This document shows, piece by piece, positions 16,075 to 25,351 of a DNA stretch of 28,745 nt. The translations under genes were made by a program, and so were the position numbers. The stretch covers positions 1-28,745 of the forward strand of contig JAHLWJ010000014.1 in the NCBI GenBank assembly GCA_019057975.1, written 5' to 3'. Under the pieces are notes generated by a model. That model was not told where the DNA came from, did no database searches, and saw only the letters and a list, made by a program, of their open reading frames with translations. The first letter of the stretch is position 1, and each line of letters opens with the position of its first letter. The stretch is from Promethearchaeota archaeon (GTDB taxonomy: Archaea > Asgardarchaeota > Lokiarchaeia > Sigynarchaeales > SOKP01).

Positions 16075-19000
16075 ATGACTTACATTAAAAAAATTTCCAT
16101 GACCGGTTTTAAGTCATTTGGAGATCGTACAGTGACAATCAAGCTTTCAAGTGGTTTTACATGCATAGTAGGTCCTAACGGTGCAGGTAAATCAAATATC
16201 ATAGATGCGCTGTGCTTCGCTTTGGGAAGGTTAAGTAAAAAAACAATGAGAGCTAAGAGTCTAGAAGATCTAATTTTTGCAGGTTCTAGAGGGAAAAACC
16301 CGTCACAGAGAGCATCAGTAACAATGTATTTTGATAATTCTGAGAATGTTTTTCCTGGTGGAACTGACACTTTTGAAATTACACGTACAATAAAAAGAGG
16401 TGGAGGCGGTGGTTATAAAATGAATGGAAGAAAAACCACTCGTCAACAAATTCTTAATGCTTTAGCAGCAGCAAATATTGATCCTGATGGTAGTAATCAA
16501 TTTGTCCTACAAGGAAAGATAGTTGAGTTAACACATATGAATACAGAAAACCGTAGATCTTTCATTGAAGATCTAATAGGTCTTCAAAAATATGATGAAA
16601 TGAAAGATGCAACATTAAAAGAATTGGAAAAAGCAGAGAGAGATTTAGGACAATTTGAAGCAATTTTTAAAGAAGTATCATCTCAACTAAAAAAAGTTGA
16701 AAAAGAGAAAAGTGATGCTCTAGCATGGACGGAATTAGATGAGAAAATAAATTTTTTAAAATCACAGTTAATTGCTCTGAAAATTTCAAAATTAAGAGAA
16801 GAGGAAGAAGATTTAGAAAAAAAAATAGAAAACTCTTTGAAAATAATTGAAGAATTAAAAGAAAAAATTAGTAGACAAGACGCCTTACTCAAACAAGAAT
16901 CACTTGTAATGGATAACATTCAAAAAACTATAACTGAGAAAGAGAAAGAAAGAGAGGAAATTAATGAGAATATCACACAATTAAAAACAAAAATCTCCTC
17001 CAGCCAAACCACGTCAAATCTTGCTAGAAAATCAATAGAAAAACTCACCCTCGAAATTAAAAATTTAGAAAATCTACAGATGGTTCTTGAAGAAGGCCAA
17101 AGTATCGATTCATTAATAGAGAGTGCATCGAATGATATATCTGAATGTGAAAATATCATTGAAGAATCTAAAAAAGAAATAGAAAGAAGACAACAAACTC
17201 AGGCTGAAATTGATACAAAAGTTAAAGATAATGAGGAAGAAAAATCACTTTTTAAGGCAGAAATCTCCAAAATACAACAAAACATATCTTCAAATAAAGC
17301 TCAAATTAAAGTTCTTAAAGATAATATAAAAAAGAATGAAGATAAAAAAATCAAATTAGAAAATGAATTGAACCAATTAAAAAAAGATGCAGAAAGTATA
17401 GATGAAGCTATTAAGGATACAAAAAAGGAAGAAGGCGAAATTAGAAAACAGATAGATAACCTAAAAGTTAAAATTATCGAGGAAAATCAAAACCGAAAAG
17501 ATCTCGAGAATAAAATCACTATTATTCAAGAGGACAAAAACCAACTAAATTCAAAACTATTAAACCTACAATCTAATTTATCTTCATTAAATACTGAGAT
17601 TAACATGAATAACAATAATATTCATAATTTAAATGATAAAAAAATTTCTATTGAGAAAAGAATCCAGGAATTAAGTAAAGGTAAAGATACAGAGGACGTT
17701 GTCAAAGAATTATTAAGCGAAAATGAGAATAGGAACAAAACTATAAATGATTTAAGAGGAAAATTAAGAGAACAAAATTCAAGTTACAAAAAGAATGAGC
17801 AAAACTTAGAACTGTTAAGGATGAAAAAATATTCTTTAGAATCCGAAATCAACGATAATAAGGGAAAGATTGAAAATATTAACACTGAGTTAAAAATATA
17901 TGCAAAAGAATCAACAAAATTAGAACGAGAGAAAAATAATTTAGATTTACAAGTATCTACTTTAAATAAAAATCTTTTAGATATTGGAAAAGATCTCGAA
18001 AAATCTAATAATAAAAATGTGAACATCCAAAGACGTTTAGAAGATCTTACAAAAGAAAAAGAGAGTGTATTAAAAAAAATTGAATCTTCCGAAGCGGAAT
18101 ATGAGAAAAATACAACGGATATTACTGGAATTCTACAGATTTTAAACATGCTCACTCAAAACATTAACATTTCTGTTGAATCCATAAAAAGTAATATACA
18201 ACAATCAAACGCAGAGGCAATTGAGACTTCAGCTGAAGACTTTAAGAAATTCGTTTTAGATCTTGTAGATATAATGAAATCTGTCGAAGAAATTGGGGGT
18301 GATGCAGAACAAGCTACAGAAATGACAGGAATGCTAAAACCTATTATGGGGACTTTAAAATTATTTACTGATAATGCTGATACCACAATTGGGCAATTAA
18401 TTGAGAGAGTAAAGGAGTCTGCTGATGTAGAAGTTCAAGCTTCGACTACTACTTTTGATAATTTCGTTCAAGATCTTATGGAAATTCTTGAAAACGTTTA
18501 TATATCCTTAAGAAAGTTAACTATGTCTAAAAGTCAAGAATTATACAAACAACTTGAAGAGATTTCTGAAAACATAAACTCTCAGATGGATGGTTTTAAT
18601 CTCACTGAGAAAAGTTTAACAGAGGCCAATATTAAAAAAAAATATTATTCCGAAAATCTTTCTGCCTTTAATCGAAGACTTGAAGAAATAAATAAAAGAA
18701 ATCAAGAGATAAATGAAAGAATTAAAAAAGCTGAAGAAGAAACCAATGGAAGAGACGGAATAATTAGCGAAAGAGAAAAAGAAATTAAAGATGTAGATGT
18801 AGAAATAAAAAAATTAGACAAACTTAAAGATACATACTGGGATGATATCTCTAAAATTCAAGAAGACATTGAGAAAGAACAAGCAGAATTAGAAAATTTA
18901 AGGGAAAATTTGCAGGAATTGCATGGAATTCAGAATTTATTCGAAAACTTATCAGAAATTGATGAAAATATACAGAAATTAAACAGTTCAATAGATGAAA

Positions 19001-20529
19001 AGAAAAATTTAATTGTTAATGCAGAAGAAAGTATTGAAACAATACACGAAGAACAAAATTCATTTCAAAACGAAATTAATGCTCTAATTTCACAGAAAGA
19101 AAAATTCTGGGAAATAAGCGAAAATATTCAGAAACAGATCGAAGAAAAAAATAAAGAATTAGAAGACACCATGGACCGCTTACGCGCACTTGAAAATGTA
19201 ATGAGAATCATTAATTCAATTGAAGACATTAAAAAGGAGAATATTGATGCAAAAAATAATGTTGAAACCTGTTTAAAAGATGTGGATGATCTTAACTCTG
19301 AAGTTGATAAAATCCAAATAAATGTTGAAAAAAAGCAAGATATAATAGATTCATTAAGAAGTGAGAAAACTAAAGAAGTAGAATCACAAAAAGACGCCCA
19401 AAAGAAATTAAATAAATTTAATAAAGATTTACAAAAACACCAAAAAAGATTAAATGAGTTAAACAAAAATAAAGAAAGAGAACAAAAAATTCTTGAGTTA
19501 AATCAGGAAATTGTTGATACTGAAAATCAAATAGAATCTGTAATAAAAGATCTAGAAAATTTTAAAGGCGAATTAGACACTGAAAATGGGAAAAAGGATG
19601 CAAAGCAAGAGGAAATTGATAAAGGCACTCAGGAAAAAGATGAGTCTTGGAAGAAACAAAAGCAACATCAGAAAATTATTACAGATTTGAAATCAGATCT
19701 CTCAATGGAAAATTCAAAGAAGAACAACTTTGAATCTAAAAAGATCATTTGTGCGGATCAAATAGAAACGTTGTTTCAACGCTCTAAAGAATATGGCTCA
19801 CTGCCGCCTGTTACACAGGAACTATCGGAACCAGAATTGCAAGCTGAAATTGTAGAAGTAACTAAAAATAAAAAAACTCTTGAACCTGTTAATTTAAAGG
19901 CTATTGAACAATATGATACTGTAAAGGAAAGATTTGATGAGATAGATATGCGCCGGCAGACCATTCAGAGAGAACGGAAATCGATTCTTGATGCTATCGA
20001 TAAAATAGAACTAGAAAAAACACGTACTTTCATGAAAGCTTATCATGAAATTAACCGAGAATTCTCTCGTATATTTCAAAAACTTTCTCCTGGTGGTTCG
20101 GCAAAAATGTTACTAGATCGTCCCGATAAACCGTTTGAGGGGGGTATTAGCATCGAAGCTCGACCTCGTGGAAAAAAAATTTCAAGCCTCGAAATTTTAA
20201 GCGGGGGTGAAAAAACACTCGTGGCGCTCTCGTTTATCTTTGCCGTCCAGGAATTCTATCCTGCGCCTTTTTACGTTCTTGATGAGGTAGATGCTCAACT
20301 GGATGGTCCCAATGTACACAGAACATCGATAATTATACAGGAATTTTCAAAGCAAGCCCAATTCTTGGTTATTAGTCATCGAGAGGAGAATATCGTAAAT
20401 TCGGATAGAATTTATGGTGTTTCCATGCAACAGTCGGGGATAACAGATATATTTAGCGTTGATTTGGAGGAGGAAGCAAAACGTCTACTGGAACTTGAAG
20501 ATATTGAACCAACAATTACAGAAAATTAA
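16075..20529 (+). CDS. smc: Chromosome segregation protein SMC, long-armed, without canonical hinge
   Basis: SMC ATPase of condensin, 1484 residues from the preferred ATG; the usual length is about 1150-1250. The N-terminal head has GFKSFGDRTV and Walker A GPNGAGKSN (33-41). The C-terminal head has the signature LSGGEKTLVALSF (from L1375) and Walker B FYVLDEVDAQLDGPN (D1403, E1404). Two coiled-coil arms of about 500 residues each lie between (roughly 170-680 and 825-1310), against ~320 in ordinary SMCs. In the middle I find none of the glycine-rich hinge motifs. Instead residues 683-822 are helical with less heptad character and carry an internal repeat (SAEDFKKFVLDLVDIM and STTTFDNFVQDLMEIL). 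An ATG at 15958 would add 39 non-homologous hydrophobic residues and is rejected. scpA and scpB follow at once. Confidence 0.93.
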   Translation: MTYIKKISMTGFKSFGDRTVTIKLSSGFTCIVGPNGAGKSNIIDALCFALGRLSKKTMRAKSLEDLIFAGSRGKNPSQRASVTMYFDNSENVFPGGTDTFEITRTIKRGGGGGYKMNGRKTTRQQILNALAAANIDPDGSNQFVLQGKIVELTHMNTENRRSFIEDLIGLQKYDEMKDATLKELEKAERDLGQFEAIFKEVSSQLKKVEKEKSDALAWTELDEKINFLKSQLIALKISKLREEEEDLEKKIENSLKIIEELKEKISRQDALLKQESLVMDNIQKTITEKEKEREEINENITQLKTKISSSQTTSNLARKSIEKLTLEIKNLENLQMVLEEGQSIDSLIESASNDISECENIIEESKKEIERRQQTQAEIDTKVKDNEEEKSLFKAEISKIQQNISSNKAQIKVLKDNIKKNEDKKIKLENELNQLKKDAESIDEAIKDTKKEEGEIRKQIDNLKVKIIEENQNRKDLENKITIIQEDKNQLNSKLLNLQSNLSSLNTEINMNNNNIHNLNDKKISIEKRIQELSKGKDTEDVVKELLSENENRNKTINDLRGKLREQNSSYKKNEQNLELLRMKKYSLESEINDNKGKIENINTELKIYAKESTKLEREKNNLDLQVSTLNKNLLDIGKDLEKSNNKNVNIQRRLEDLTKEKESVLKKIESSEAEYEKNTTDITGILQILNMLTQNINISVESIKSNIQQSNAEAIETSAEDFKKFVLDLVDIMKSVEEIGGDAEQATEMTGMLKPIMGTLKLFTDNADTTIGQLIERVKESADVEVQASTTTFDNFVQDLMEILENVYISLRKLTMSKSQELYKQLEEISENINSQMDGFNLTEKSLTEANIKKKYYSENLSAFNRRLEEINKRNQEINERIKKAEEETNGRDGIISEREKEIKDVDVEIKKLDKLKDTYWDDISKIQEDIEKEQAELENLRENLQELHGIQNLFENLSEIDENIQKLNSSIDEKKNLIVNAEESIETIHEEQNSFQNEINALISQKEKFWEISENIQKQIEEKNKELEDTMDRLRALENVMRIINSIEDIKKENIDAKNNVETCLKDVDDLNSEVDKIQINVEKKQDIIDSLRSEKTKEVESQKDAQKKLNKFNKDLQKHQKRLNELNKNKEREQKILELNQEIVDTENQIESVIKDLENFKGELDTENGKKDAKQEEIDKGTQEKDESWKKQKQHQKIITDLKSDLSMENSKKNNFESKKIICADQIETLFQRSKEYGSLPPVTQELSEPELQAEIVEVTKNKKTLEPVNLKAIEQYDTVKERFDEIDMRRQTIQRERKSILDAIDKIELEKTRTFMKAYHEINREFSRIFQKLSPGGSAKMLLDRPDKPFEGGISIEARPRGKKISSLEILSGGEKTLVALSFIFAVQEFYPAPFYVLDEVDAQLDGPNVHRTSIIIQEFSKQAQFLVISHREENIVNSDRIYGVSMQQSGITDIFSVDLEEEAKRLLELEDIEPTITEN

Positions 20530-20541
20530 TAAACTTAAAGT

Positions 20542-20546
20542 GGTGA
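20542..20546 (+). promoter_or_regulatory. Ribosome binding site that supports the ATA start of scpA
   Basis: GGTGA is followed by six bases (TAAATT) and then ATA at 20553. The in-frame TAA at 20547 rules out any earlier start, and no ATG, GTG or TTG occurs in this frame until TTG 20742. Confidence 0.55.
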
Positions 20547-20552
20547 TAAATT

Positions 20553-21551
20553 ATATCTGAAGAAACAAATCCAGATAAAGATTATGATTTTAACGAATGG
20601 ACAGTAAAGCAATTAAGGGAGTTTGCTAATAAAAATAACATAAAGATCCCAACTAAATCAAAGAAGAATGATATCATTGAATTACTTCAAAATATTGTTT
20701 CTCATCCTGATTTCACTGATAGATCACAAGAAATCGAAGAATTGGAAGAAGAATTAGTTGCAGGTTTTGATGATGATGACGATCTCGCGTTATTAAGAAA
20801 AGAAAAAATTGACATGAAATTTTGGCAAAAACCACCATTTTCAAGTCTATTAGACACAGAAATAGCTAAAGAATCAGAAATAGCGTTTTATGATTTAGCT
20901 AGTTTAGTTGACGAATTTTTTGATAAAATGCTCCATGAAGAATTAATAAACTATAAGATTTCTGGTATCGCACTTAAAACATCAGCAAGCTTGCATCATT
21001 ATAAAATTTCTAGTATAATCAGAGAAGAAGAACAAATTCAAAAGAGAGAAGAACTAGAAAAATTTCGGCAAAGACATTCAAGATCAATTCCAAAAGCATT
21101 ACCACAACCAATACAACCCAAAATGTTAATTGCAACAAAAGAGGAGTTATTTGATGCAATGCGATCAGCAATTATAGAAGTAATGCAAAATAAGGAAAAA
21201 TTAAAAAGAAGGAGAATGAAACGAGAAGAGCTAAAGCATCAAAAAATTCAAATGAGATCTAAAGCTCAATTACCAAAAGAACTTTTAAAACATATTAGCG
21301 GGAGAGAACAAACAGTTGAAGAATTACATGAGTCATGGTATAATAGAATAAAGGGTACTATTAATTTAAACAACAAAGAAACTAGTTTTTATGATTTAAC
21401 AAATATAATAAAAAATGAGGAAGAAACTAGTATAGGCAGGAAATTTGCTCTTGTAAGAATGTTTTTGGCACTAATGTTTCTTTCCACAGGGAATAAATTA
21501 AATTTGGCTCAAGATGAAGACTTCAGAGATATTTCAGTAAATATCGGATAA
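20553..21551 (+). CDS. scpA: ScpA kleisin with N-terminal SAP-like module, apparent ATA start
   Basis: Kleisin subunit that bridges the SMC heads. The core fits ScpA: EIAFYDLASLVDEFFDKML, LINYKISGIALKTSASLHHY, a long charged linker, and a C-terminal winged helix ending in LALMFLSTGNKLNLAQDEDFRDI, which contacts the partner SMC head. The reading frame continues 63 codons upstream of the first standard start codon (TTG 20742). That extra segment has clean coding character and contains a SAP/Rho-N-like helix-extended loop-helix: EWTVKQLREFANKNNIKI then SKKNDIIELLQN, residues 15-48, a fold that binds DNA. The segment therefore belongs to the protein. The likely start is ATA 20553, six bases after GGTGA; ATT 20550 is closer to the site. 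From ATA the product has 332 residues. It begins 23 bases after smc. Confidence 0.82.
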   Translation: MSEETNPDKDYDFNEWTVKQLREFANKNNIKIPTKSKKNDIIELLQNIVSHPDFTDRSQEIEELEEELVAGFDDDDDLALLRKEKIDMKFWQKPPFSSLLDTEIAKESEIAFYDLASLVDEFFDKMLHEELINYKISGIALKTSASLHHYKISSIIREEEQIQKREELEKFRQRHSRSIPKALPQPIQPKMLIATKEELFDAMRSAIIEVMQNKEKLKRRRMKREELKHQKIQMRSKAQLPKELLKHISGREQTVEELHESWYNRIKGTINLNNKETSFYDLTNIIKNEEETSIGRKFALVRMFLALMFLSTGNKLNLAQDEDFRDISVNIG

Positions 21552-21581
21552 AATATAATTATAAAAACCCTGCGAGAAAAT

Positions 21582-22421
21582 ATGAATAATTTTAATAAAG
21601 AATTAAAAGAAATTTCAGAGGAAGAGTCAAAAGAGGAAGAAGTAGAACACTCCAAAGATCTTCCAAATGAAGAAATTGAATCAAATAAGATTAAGGGAAA
21701 TGAAATTGAATCTGAAGAACTTCCTACAGGTGAAATTACCGATGAAAAAGTTGAAATAGATAATCTAAATTCTACGACTGAAACAATAGAAGAAAGCAAT
21801 GAAATTGAAACTTCAGAAAGTGGAACAGTTGAGAAAGAATCAATAGAAGAACAAATGAGAGAGCTTCATAAAAATTTAATTGAAGCTTCATTATATGCTG
21901 CTGGTAGACCTTTAAACATAGAGGAATTATCGAATAGATTAGAATTTCCTAAAAAAGAAGTTGAAGAATTAATCAATGAAGTAGCGTTTGACTATCTTGA
22001 CCGATCAACAGCCCTAGTAATAGCTCAAATAGGGGACAGATATCAAATGCAGATTAAACCGGAATATACAGAAGAAGTATCTAAATTTGCTAAAGGTGGT
22101 GCAATCGCAGAGCGTTATCTGAGAACACTGACGGTAATAGCTTTAAAGCAGCCTATTTTAAAATCCACTGTTATTAAATTAAGAGGTACAGGAGCTTATG
22201 AACATATAAAATATCTTATTGATAATGGTTTTATAGATGCTGTAAAAAAAGGAAGAACTCATGAATTAACAACAACAGATAAGTATGCTGATATGTTCGG
22301 TTTACCTAAAGATAAACATCAACTGAAACAGGCTATGGTTACTCAGTTAGGAATTGAAGAAGAATCAACAAATGATCAGTTCGAGGAAAATCAAGAGCAA
22401 AATAAGATAGAACAAGAATGA
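21582..22421 (+). CDS. scpB: Segregation and condensation protein ScpB
   Basis: Kleisin-associated subunit that acts as a dimer on ScpA. The two winged-helix domains are at about residues 93-165 (NLIEASLYAAGRPLNIEELS) and 170-255 (AERYLRTLTVIALKQPI, then the TVIKLRGTGAYEHIKYLID block and TTTDKYADMFGLP), the canonical ScpB pattern. Two parts are unusual: an acidic Glu/Ser-rich tail of about 85 residues before the first domain, and an acidic C-terminal end (EEESTNDQFEENQEQN). Both are probably disordered and could steer assembly with the basic linker of ScpA. It starts 30 bases after scpA and ends the operon, facing the valS gene with a gap of only 17 bases. Confidence 0.92.
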   Translation: MNNFNKELKEISEEESKEEEVEHSKDLPNEEIESNKIKGNEIESEELPTGEITDEKVEIDNLNSTTETIEESNEIETSESGTVEKESIEEQMRELHKNLIEASLYAAGRPLNIEELSNRLEFPKKEVEELINEVAFDYLDRSTALVIAQIGDRYQMQIKPEYTEEVSKFAKGGAIAERYLRTLTVIALKQPILKSTVIKLRGTGAYEHIKYLIDNGFIDAVKKGRTHELTTTDKYADMFGLPKDKHQLKQAMVTQLGIEEESTNDQFEENQEQNKIEQE

Positions 22422-22438
22422 TTTATTAACAATATATT

Positions 22439-25039
22439 TCATTTAAAGAAATAAACTGTAATATTTAGTTCTTCAATCATTTCTGTTAAATTTGGTTGTT
22501 CCTTAATAGAAGTCTCCATTGATTTTTCAATTAACTCTAAATGCTCTATTCTAATTGTGTTCTCAATATCTTTTTTAAGACTCTTAATCTTCTCTAAATT
22601 CAATTCGTCAGAAAGTATTATTACTTTACTTATTCCTTGATTTAGTGGTATTTGAAGTTTTGATTTATTCATTCTTAGAATCTTAATAAGCTCAATTCCA
22701 AATTTCCCACTTTCAACTAACTCTTTAGGTATATTTTGGTAAGGTGCTGGCCAACTTTCTAAATGTATTGATCTCACATTTTTAAAGTTTTTATAAAGTA
22801 TAGAATATATTTCCTCAGATATAAAAGGCATTGTAATAGCAGAAATAATTATTAATTTATAAAACAAATTCAATGCATTTCTTAAGGAAATTTTTCTAAC
22901 TTTAAGGTCATCAACGTAAAATTTGTATTTTATTGCTTCAATGTAGTTATCACAGATATCATTCCAAAAGAAAGATCGAAAGATCATCATAGCTTCATGC
23001 CAATTATAAACGTCTAAATTTTTTGTGATGAGTTCTAAATTCTTATTGAATTCAGAAAAGAAGTAACTATCAATTCCAGATAATTCCTTGGAATCAATAT
23101 CAAATTTTCTTATTTCAATCTTTCTTAAATTCAGATATAAAAATCTAAAAGCATTCCATATTTTTGTGACAAATCTCGACGCACCTATTAATTGTTCGTA
23201 TCTTATTCCATATTTATTACTGAATTTCTTTTCAGGCAGTTTCTCTTTTTCTTTTAGAATATTATTAATGGAAATTGGCTGTTTTGATTGAAGATTTACC
23301 CAAGTAAAATCAAATGGATAATCGTCTCCTAAAGAACCCATAGCTGCCCAATATCTAATTGCATCAGCACCAAAATCTGGCATAACTTCATCTGGTGAAA
23401 CAGAATTTCCAAGACTTTTTGACATATGGCGACCATCTGGACCAGCTACCATTCCATTTATCATCACCTCATAAAAAGGATCTTTTCCCGTCAATTTTTT
23501 ACAACGGAACAATGTATAAAATAACCAAGTCCGAATAATCTCATATCCCTGTGGTCGATGAACTTTAGCATTAAGGTAAGTTTTCTTAAAAAAATCTTCA
23601 TCTTCTTCCCATTTTGCGATTTCTAAAGGGGTTATACTCGAATCAATCCAACAATCGCATACATCTTTTTCTCCAATAATGTTTTTACTTTTGCATTTCG
23701 GGCATTCTTTAATTGGGGGTTGAATTTTTACAGGATCTAAAGGTAAATCTTTACTATTTGGTGGTATAATTTCACCACATTCTATACAGTACCAAAATGG
23801 GATAGGGGTACCAAAAACTCGCTGACGTGAAATAACCCAATTCCAATCTAAGCCCTCTGCCCAATCTAATAATCTCTGTTTCTGTTTTTCGGGATACCAT
23901 TTCATTTTTTCAGCAGATTCAATTATATCTCCAGTAAAATCCCTTACATTGATAAACCACTGATAAACAGGTAAGTATTCTATTGGTTTTCGACAAGATG
24001 AACGTTCTGAATGAACAATAATACTATGCTCATAATCTTCTATTTTTTCGATTAATCTTATTTCATCAAGATCTTTTACAATTTCTTCTCGAGCTTTAAG
24101 AATAGTAAGACCTTGGTATTTAGAATTTTCATTCATATGACCATCTTCCGCGAAGATCTGTATCTCATCAAGATTATATTTTAGTTTCCAATTTATATCC
24201 ATTTCATCTCCATAAGTACAAACATAAACAACACCTGTACCAAAATTCATATCAACTATACTATCCATATAAACTCGAACAGTTCGGTTTGTGAAAGGAA
24301 TTTCTATTTCAGCAGCAGAAAGATCATAATACCTTTCATCATTTGGATGAACCATCACGGCAACACAGGCTTCCATATATTCAGGTCGTGTTGTTGCTAT
24401 CGTTATAAATTCATTTTCTCTTCCAACGATTGGTAATTTAATATACCACAATTTTCCTTGTTCTTCTTGATAACCTACTTCCGCTTTCGCAACAGATGTT
24501 TCACAGTTAACGCAGAAATGAGTTGGGAATTTTTCACGGTATAACCACCCCTTCTCATAAAAATATAATAGTGATAATTGCACTTTATATTTATAATCAT
24601 CATTCATAGTTCGATATGTATAATCCCAATCAGCAGAATATCCCAAATCATCAAATTGTCTTCTCATATTTTTAATATTATTATCAACCCATTCAACACA
24701 TTTTTCGAGGAATTCATCTCTCTGATGTTGAGAAATCCCATATTCCTTTTGAACAGCAAGTTCTACAGGTAATCCATGACAGTCAAACCCTTGCGGAAAA
24801 TAGACATTATCTCCTTTCATCTTATGATATCTTGCTACAAAATCAATCCATGAATGATTTAAAATGTGTCCCATATGAAGATCTCCACTCACAAAAGGAG
24901 GAGGTGTATCGATTGAAAACATTTCACCCTTTTGATTGACGTCAAACGCATATATTCTCTCATCTTTCCAAAATTCTATCCACTTTTTTTGAACTTCTTT
25001 AAAATTGAATCTTTTTGGAAAAACTGTTTCTTGTGTCAT
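22439..25039 (-). CDS. valS: Valine-tRNA ligase
   Basis: Class I aminoacyl-tRNA synthetase of archaeal ValRS type, 866 residues. The HIGH motif is HMGH (55-58) in PPPFVSGDLHMGHILN. The editing (CP1) domain carries ATTRPEYMEACVAVMVHPND, close to ValRS and unlike IleRS or LeuRS. SRQRVFGTPIPFWYCIECGE and the downstream CPKC and CDCW pairs match the ValRS catalytic half with zinc-like knuckles. The KMSKS loop reads HMSKS (538-542), followed by LGNSVSPDEVMPDFGADAIRYW. An anticodon-binding helical domain fills roughly 620-800. The C-terminal coiled-coil arm of bacterial ValRS is absent, as usual for archaea. The histidine in place of the first KMSKS lysine is unusual but the second lysine is kept. 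The ATG at 25039 has no ribosome binding site. Confidence 0.93.
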   Translation of the reverse strand: MTQETVFPKRFNFKEVQKKWIEFWKDERIYAFDVNQKGEMFSIDTPPPFVSGDLHMGHILNHSWIDFVARYHKMKGDNVYFPQGFDCHGLPVELAVQKEYGISQHQRDEFLEKCVEWVDNNIKNMRRQFDDLGYSADWDYTYRTMNDDYKYKVQLSLLYFYEKGWLYREKFPTHFCVNCETSVAKAEVGYQEEQGKLWYIKLPIVGRENEFITIATTRPEYMEACVAVMVHPNDERYYDLSAAEIEIPFTNRTVRVYMDSIVDMNFGTGVVYVCTYGDEMDINWKLKYNLDEIQIFAEDGHMNENSKYQGLTILKAREEIVKDLDEIRLIEKIEDYEHSIIVHSERSSCRKPIEYLPVYQWFINVRDFTGDIIESAEKMKWYPEKQKQRLLDWAEGLDWNWVISRQRVFGTPIPFWYCIECGEIIPPNSKDLPLDPVKIQPPIKECPKCKSKNIIGEKDVCDCWIDSSITPLEIAKWEEDEDFFKKTYLNAKVHRPQGYEIIRTWLFYTLFRCKKLTGKDPFYEVMINGMVAGPDGRHMSKSLGNSVSPDEVMPDFGADAIRYWAAMGSLGDDYPFDFTWVNLQSKQPISINNILKEKEKLPEKKFSNKYGIRYEQLIGASRFVTKIWNAFRFLYLNLRKIEIRKFDIDSKELSGIDSYFFSEFNKNLELITKNLDVYNWHEAMMIFRSFFWNDICDNYIEAIKYKFYVDDLKVRKISLRNALNLFYKLIIISAITMPFISEEIYSILYKNFKNVRSIHLESWPAPYQNIPKELVESGKFGIELIKILRMNKSKLQIPLNQGISKVIILSDELNLEKIKSLKKDIENTIRIEHLELIEKSMETSIKEQPNLTEMIEELNITVYFFK

Positions 25040-25162
25040 TTTAAATTCTAATTAGAAGGTTAATTAATATAAAAATGTATAATATTTGATAACTTTATAA
25101 TATTTATTCAAATTATAGCCGTTAATATTGCTTTCTTCATGTAATAATTTGACAAAATTTAA

Positions 25163-25264
25163 TGGACCTGACGGGAATTGAACCCGTGACCTCTTGAATG
25201 CGAATCATGTAATTAAGCGTTTTGCTTAATGATATCAAGCGATCTTCCACTGATCTACAGGCCC
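25163..25264 (-). tRNA. tRNA-Ala(CGC) with a 30-base intron at a non-canonical position
   Basis: On the minus strand the acceptor stem GGGCCTG pairs with CAGGTCC plus discriminator A. It includes the G3-T70 pair that identifies alanine tRNAs. The mature tRNA is 72 bases, with D stem GATC/GATC, anticodon stem CTTGA/TCAAG and loop TTCGCAT, giving anticodon CGC, and a T-arm ACGGG/CCCGT. The intron (25205-25234, ends ambiguous by up to 3 bases) lies at about positions 31/32, not the standard 37/38. It carries a perfect 7-bp hairpin (ATTAAGC/GCTTAAT) next to an ATCAT/ATGAT helix, suitable for the splicing endonuclease. No CCA is encoded. Confidence 0.93.
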
Positions 25265-25351
25265 GTTTAATAATATTAATATCTATTATTTTTAAAATCA
25301 GGATAACTAAAATTTTTTATTATTTTTTATCGATATCTAGAAATTAAGTGA

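Noticed and set aside
20742..20744. TTG as start of scpA
   Set aside because: It lies after an intact SAP-like module in the same frame, inside a Glu-rich helix, and has no ribosome binding site.
22439..25039. Isoleucine- or leucine-tRNA ligase
   Set aside because: The editing-site block and the SRQRVFGTPIP segment match archaeal ValRS; IleRS and LeuRS have different signatures there.
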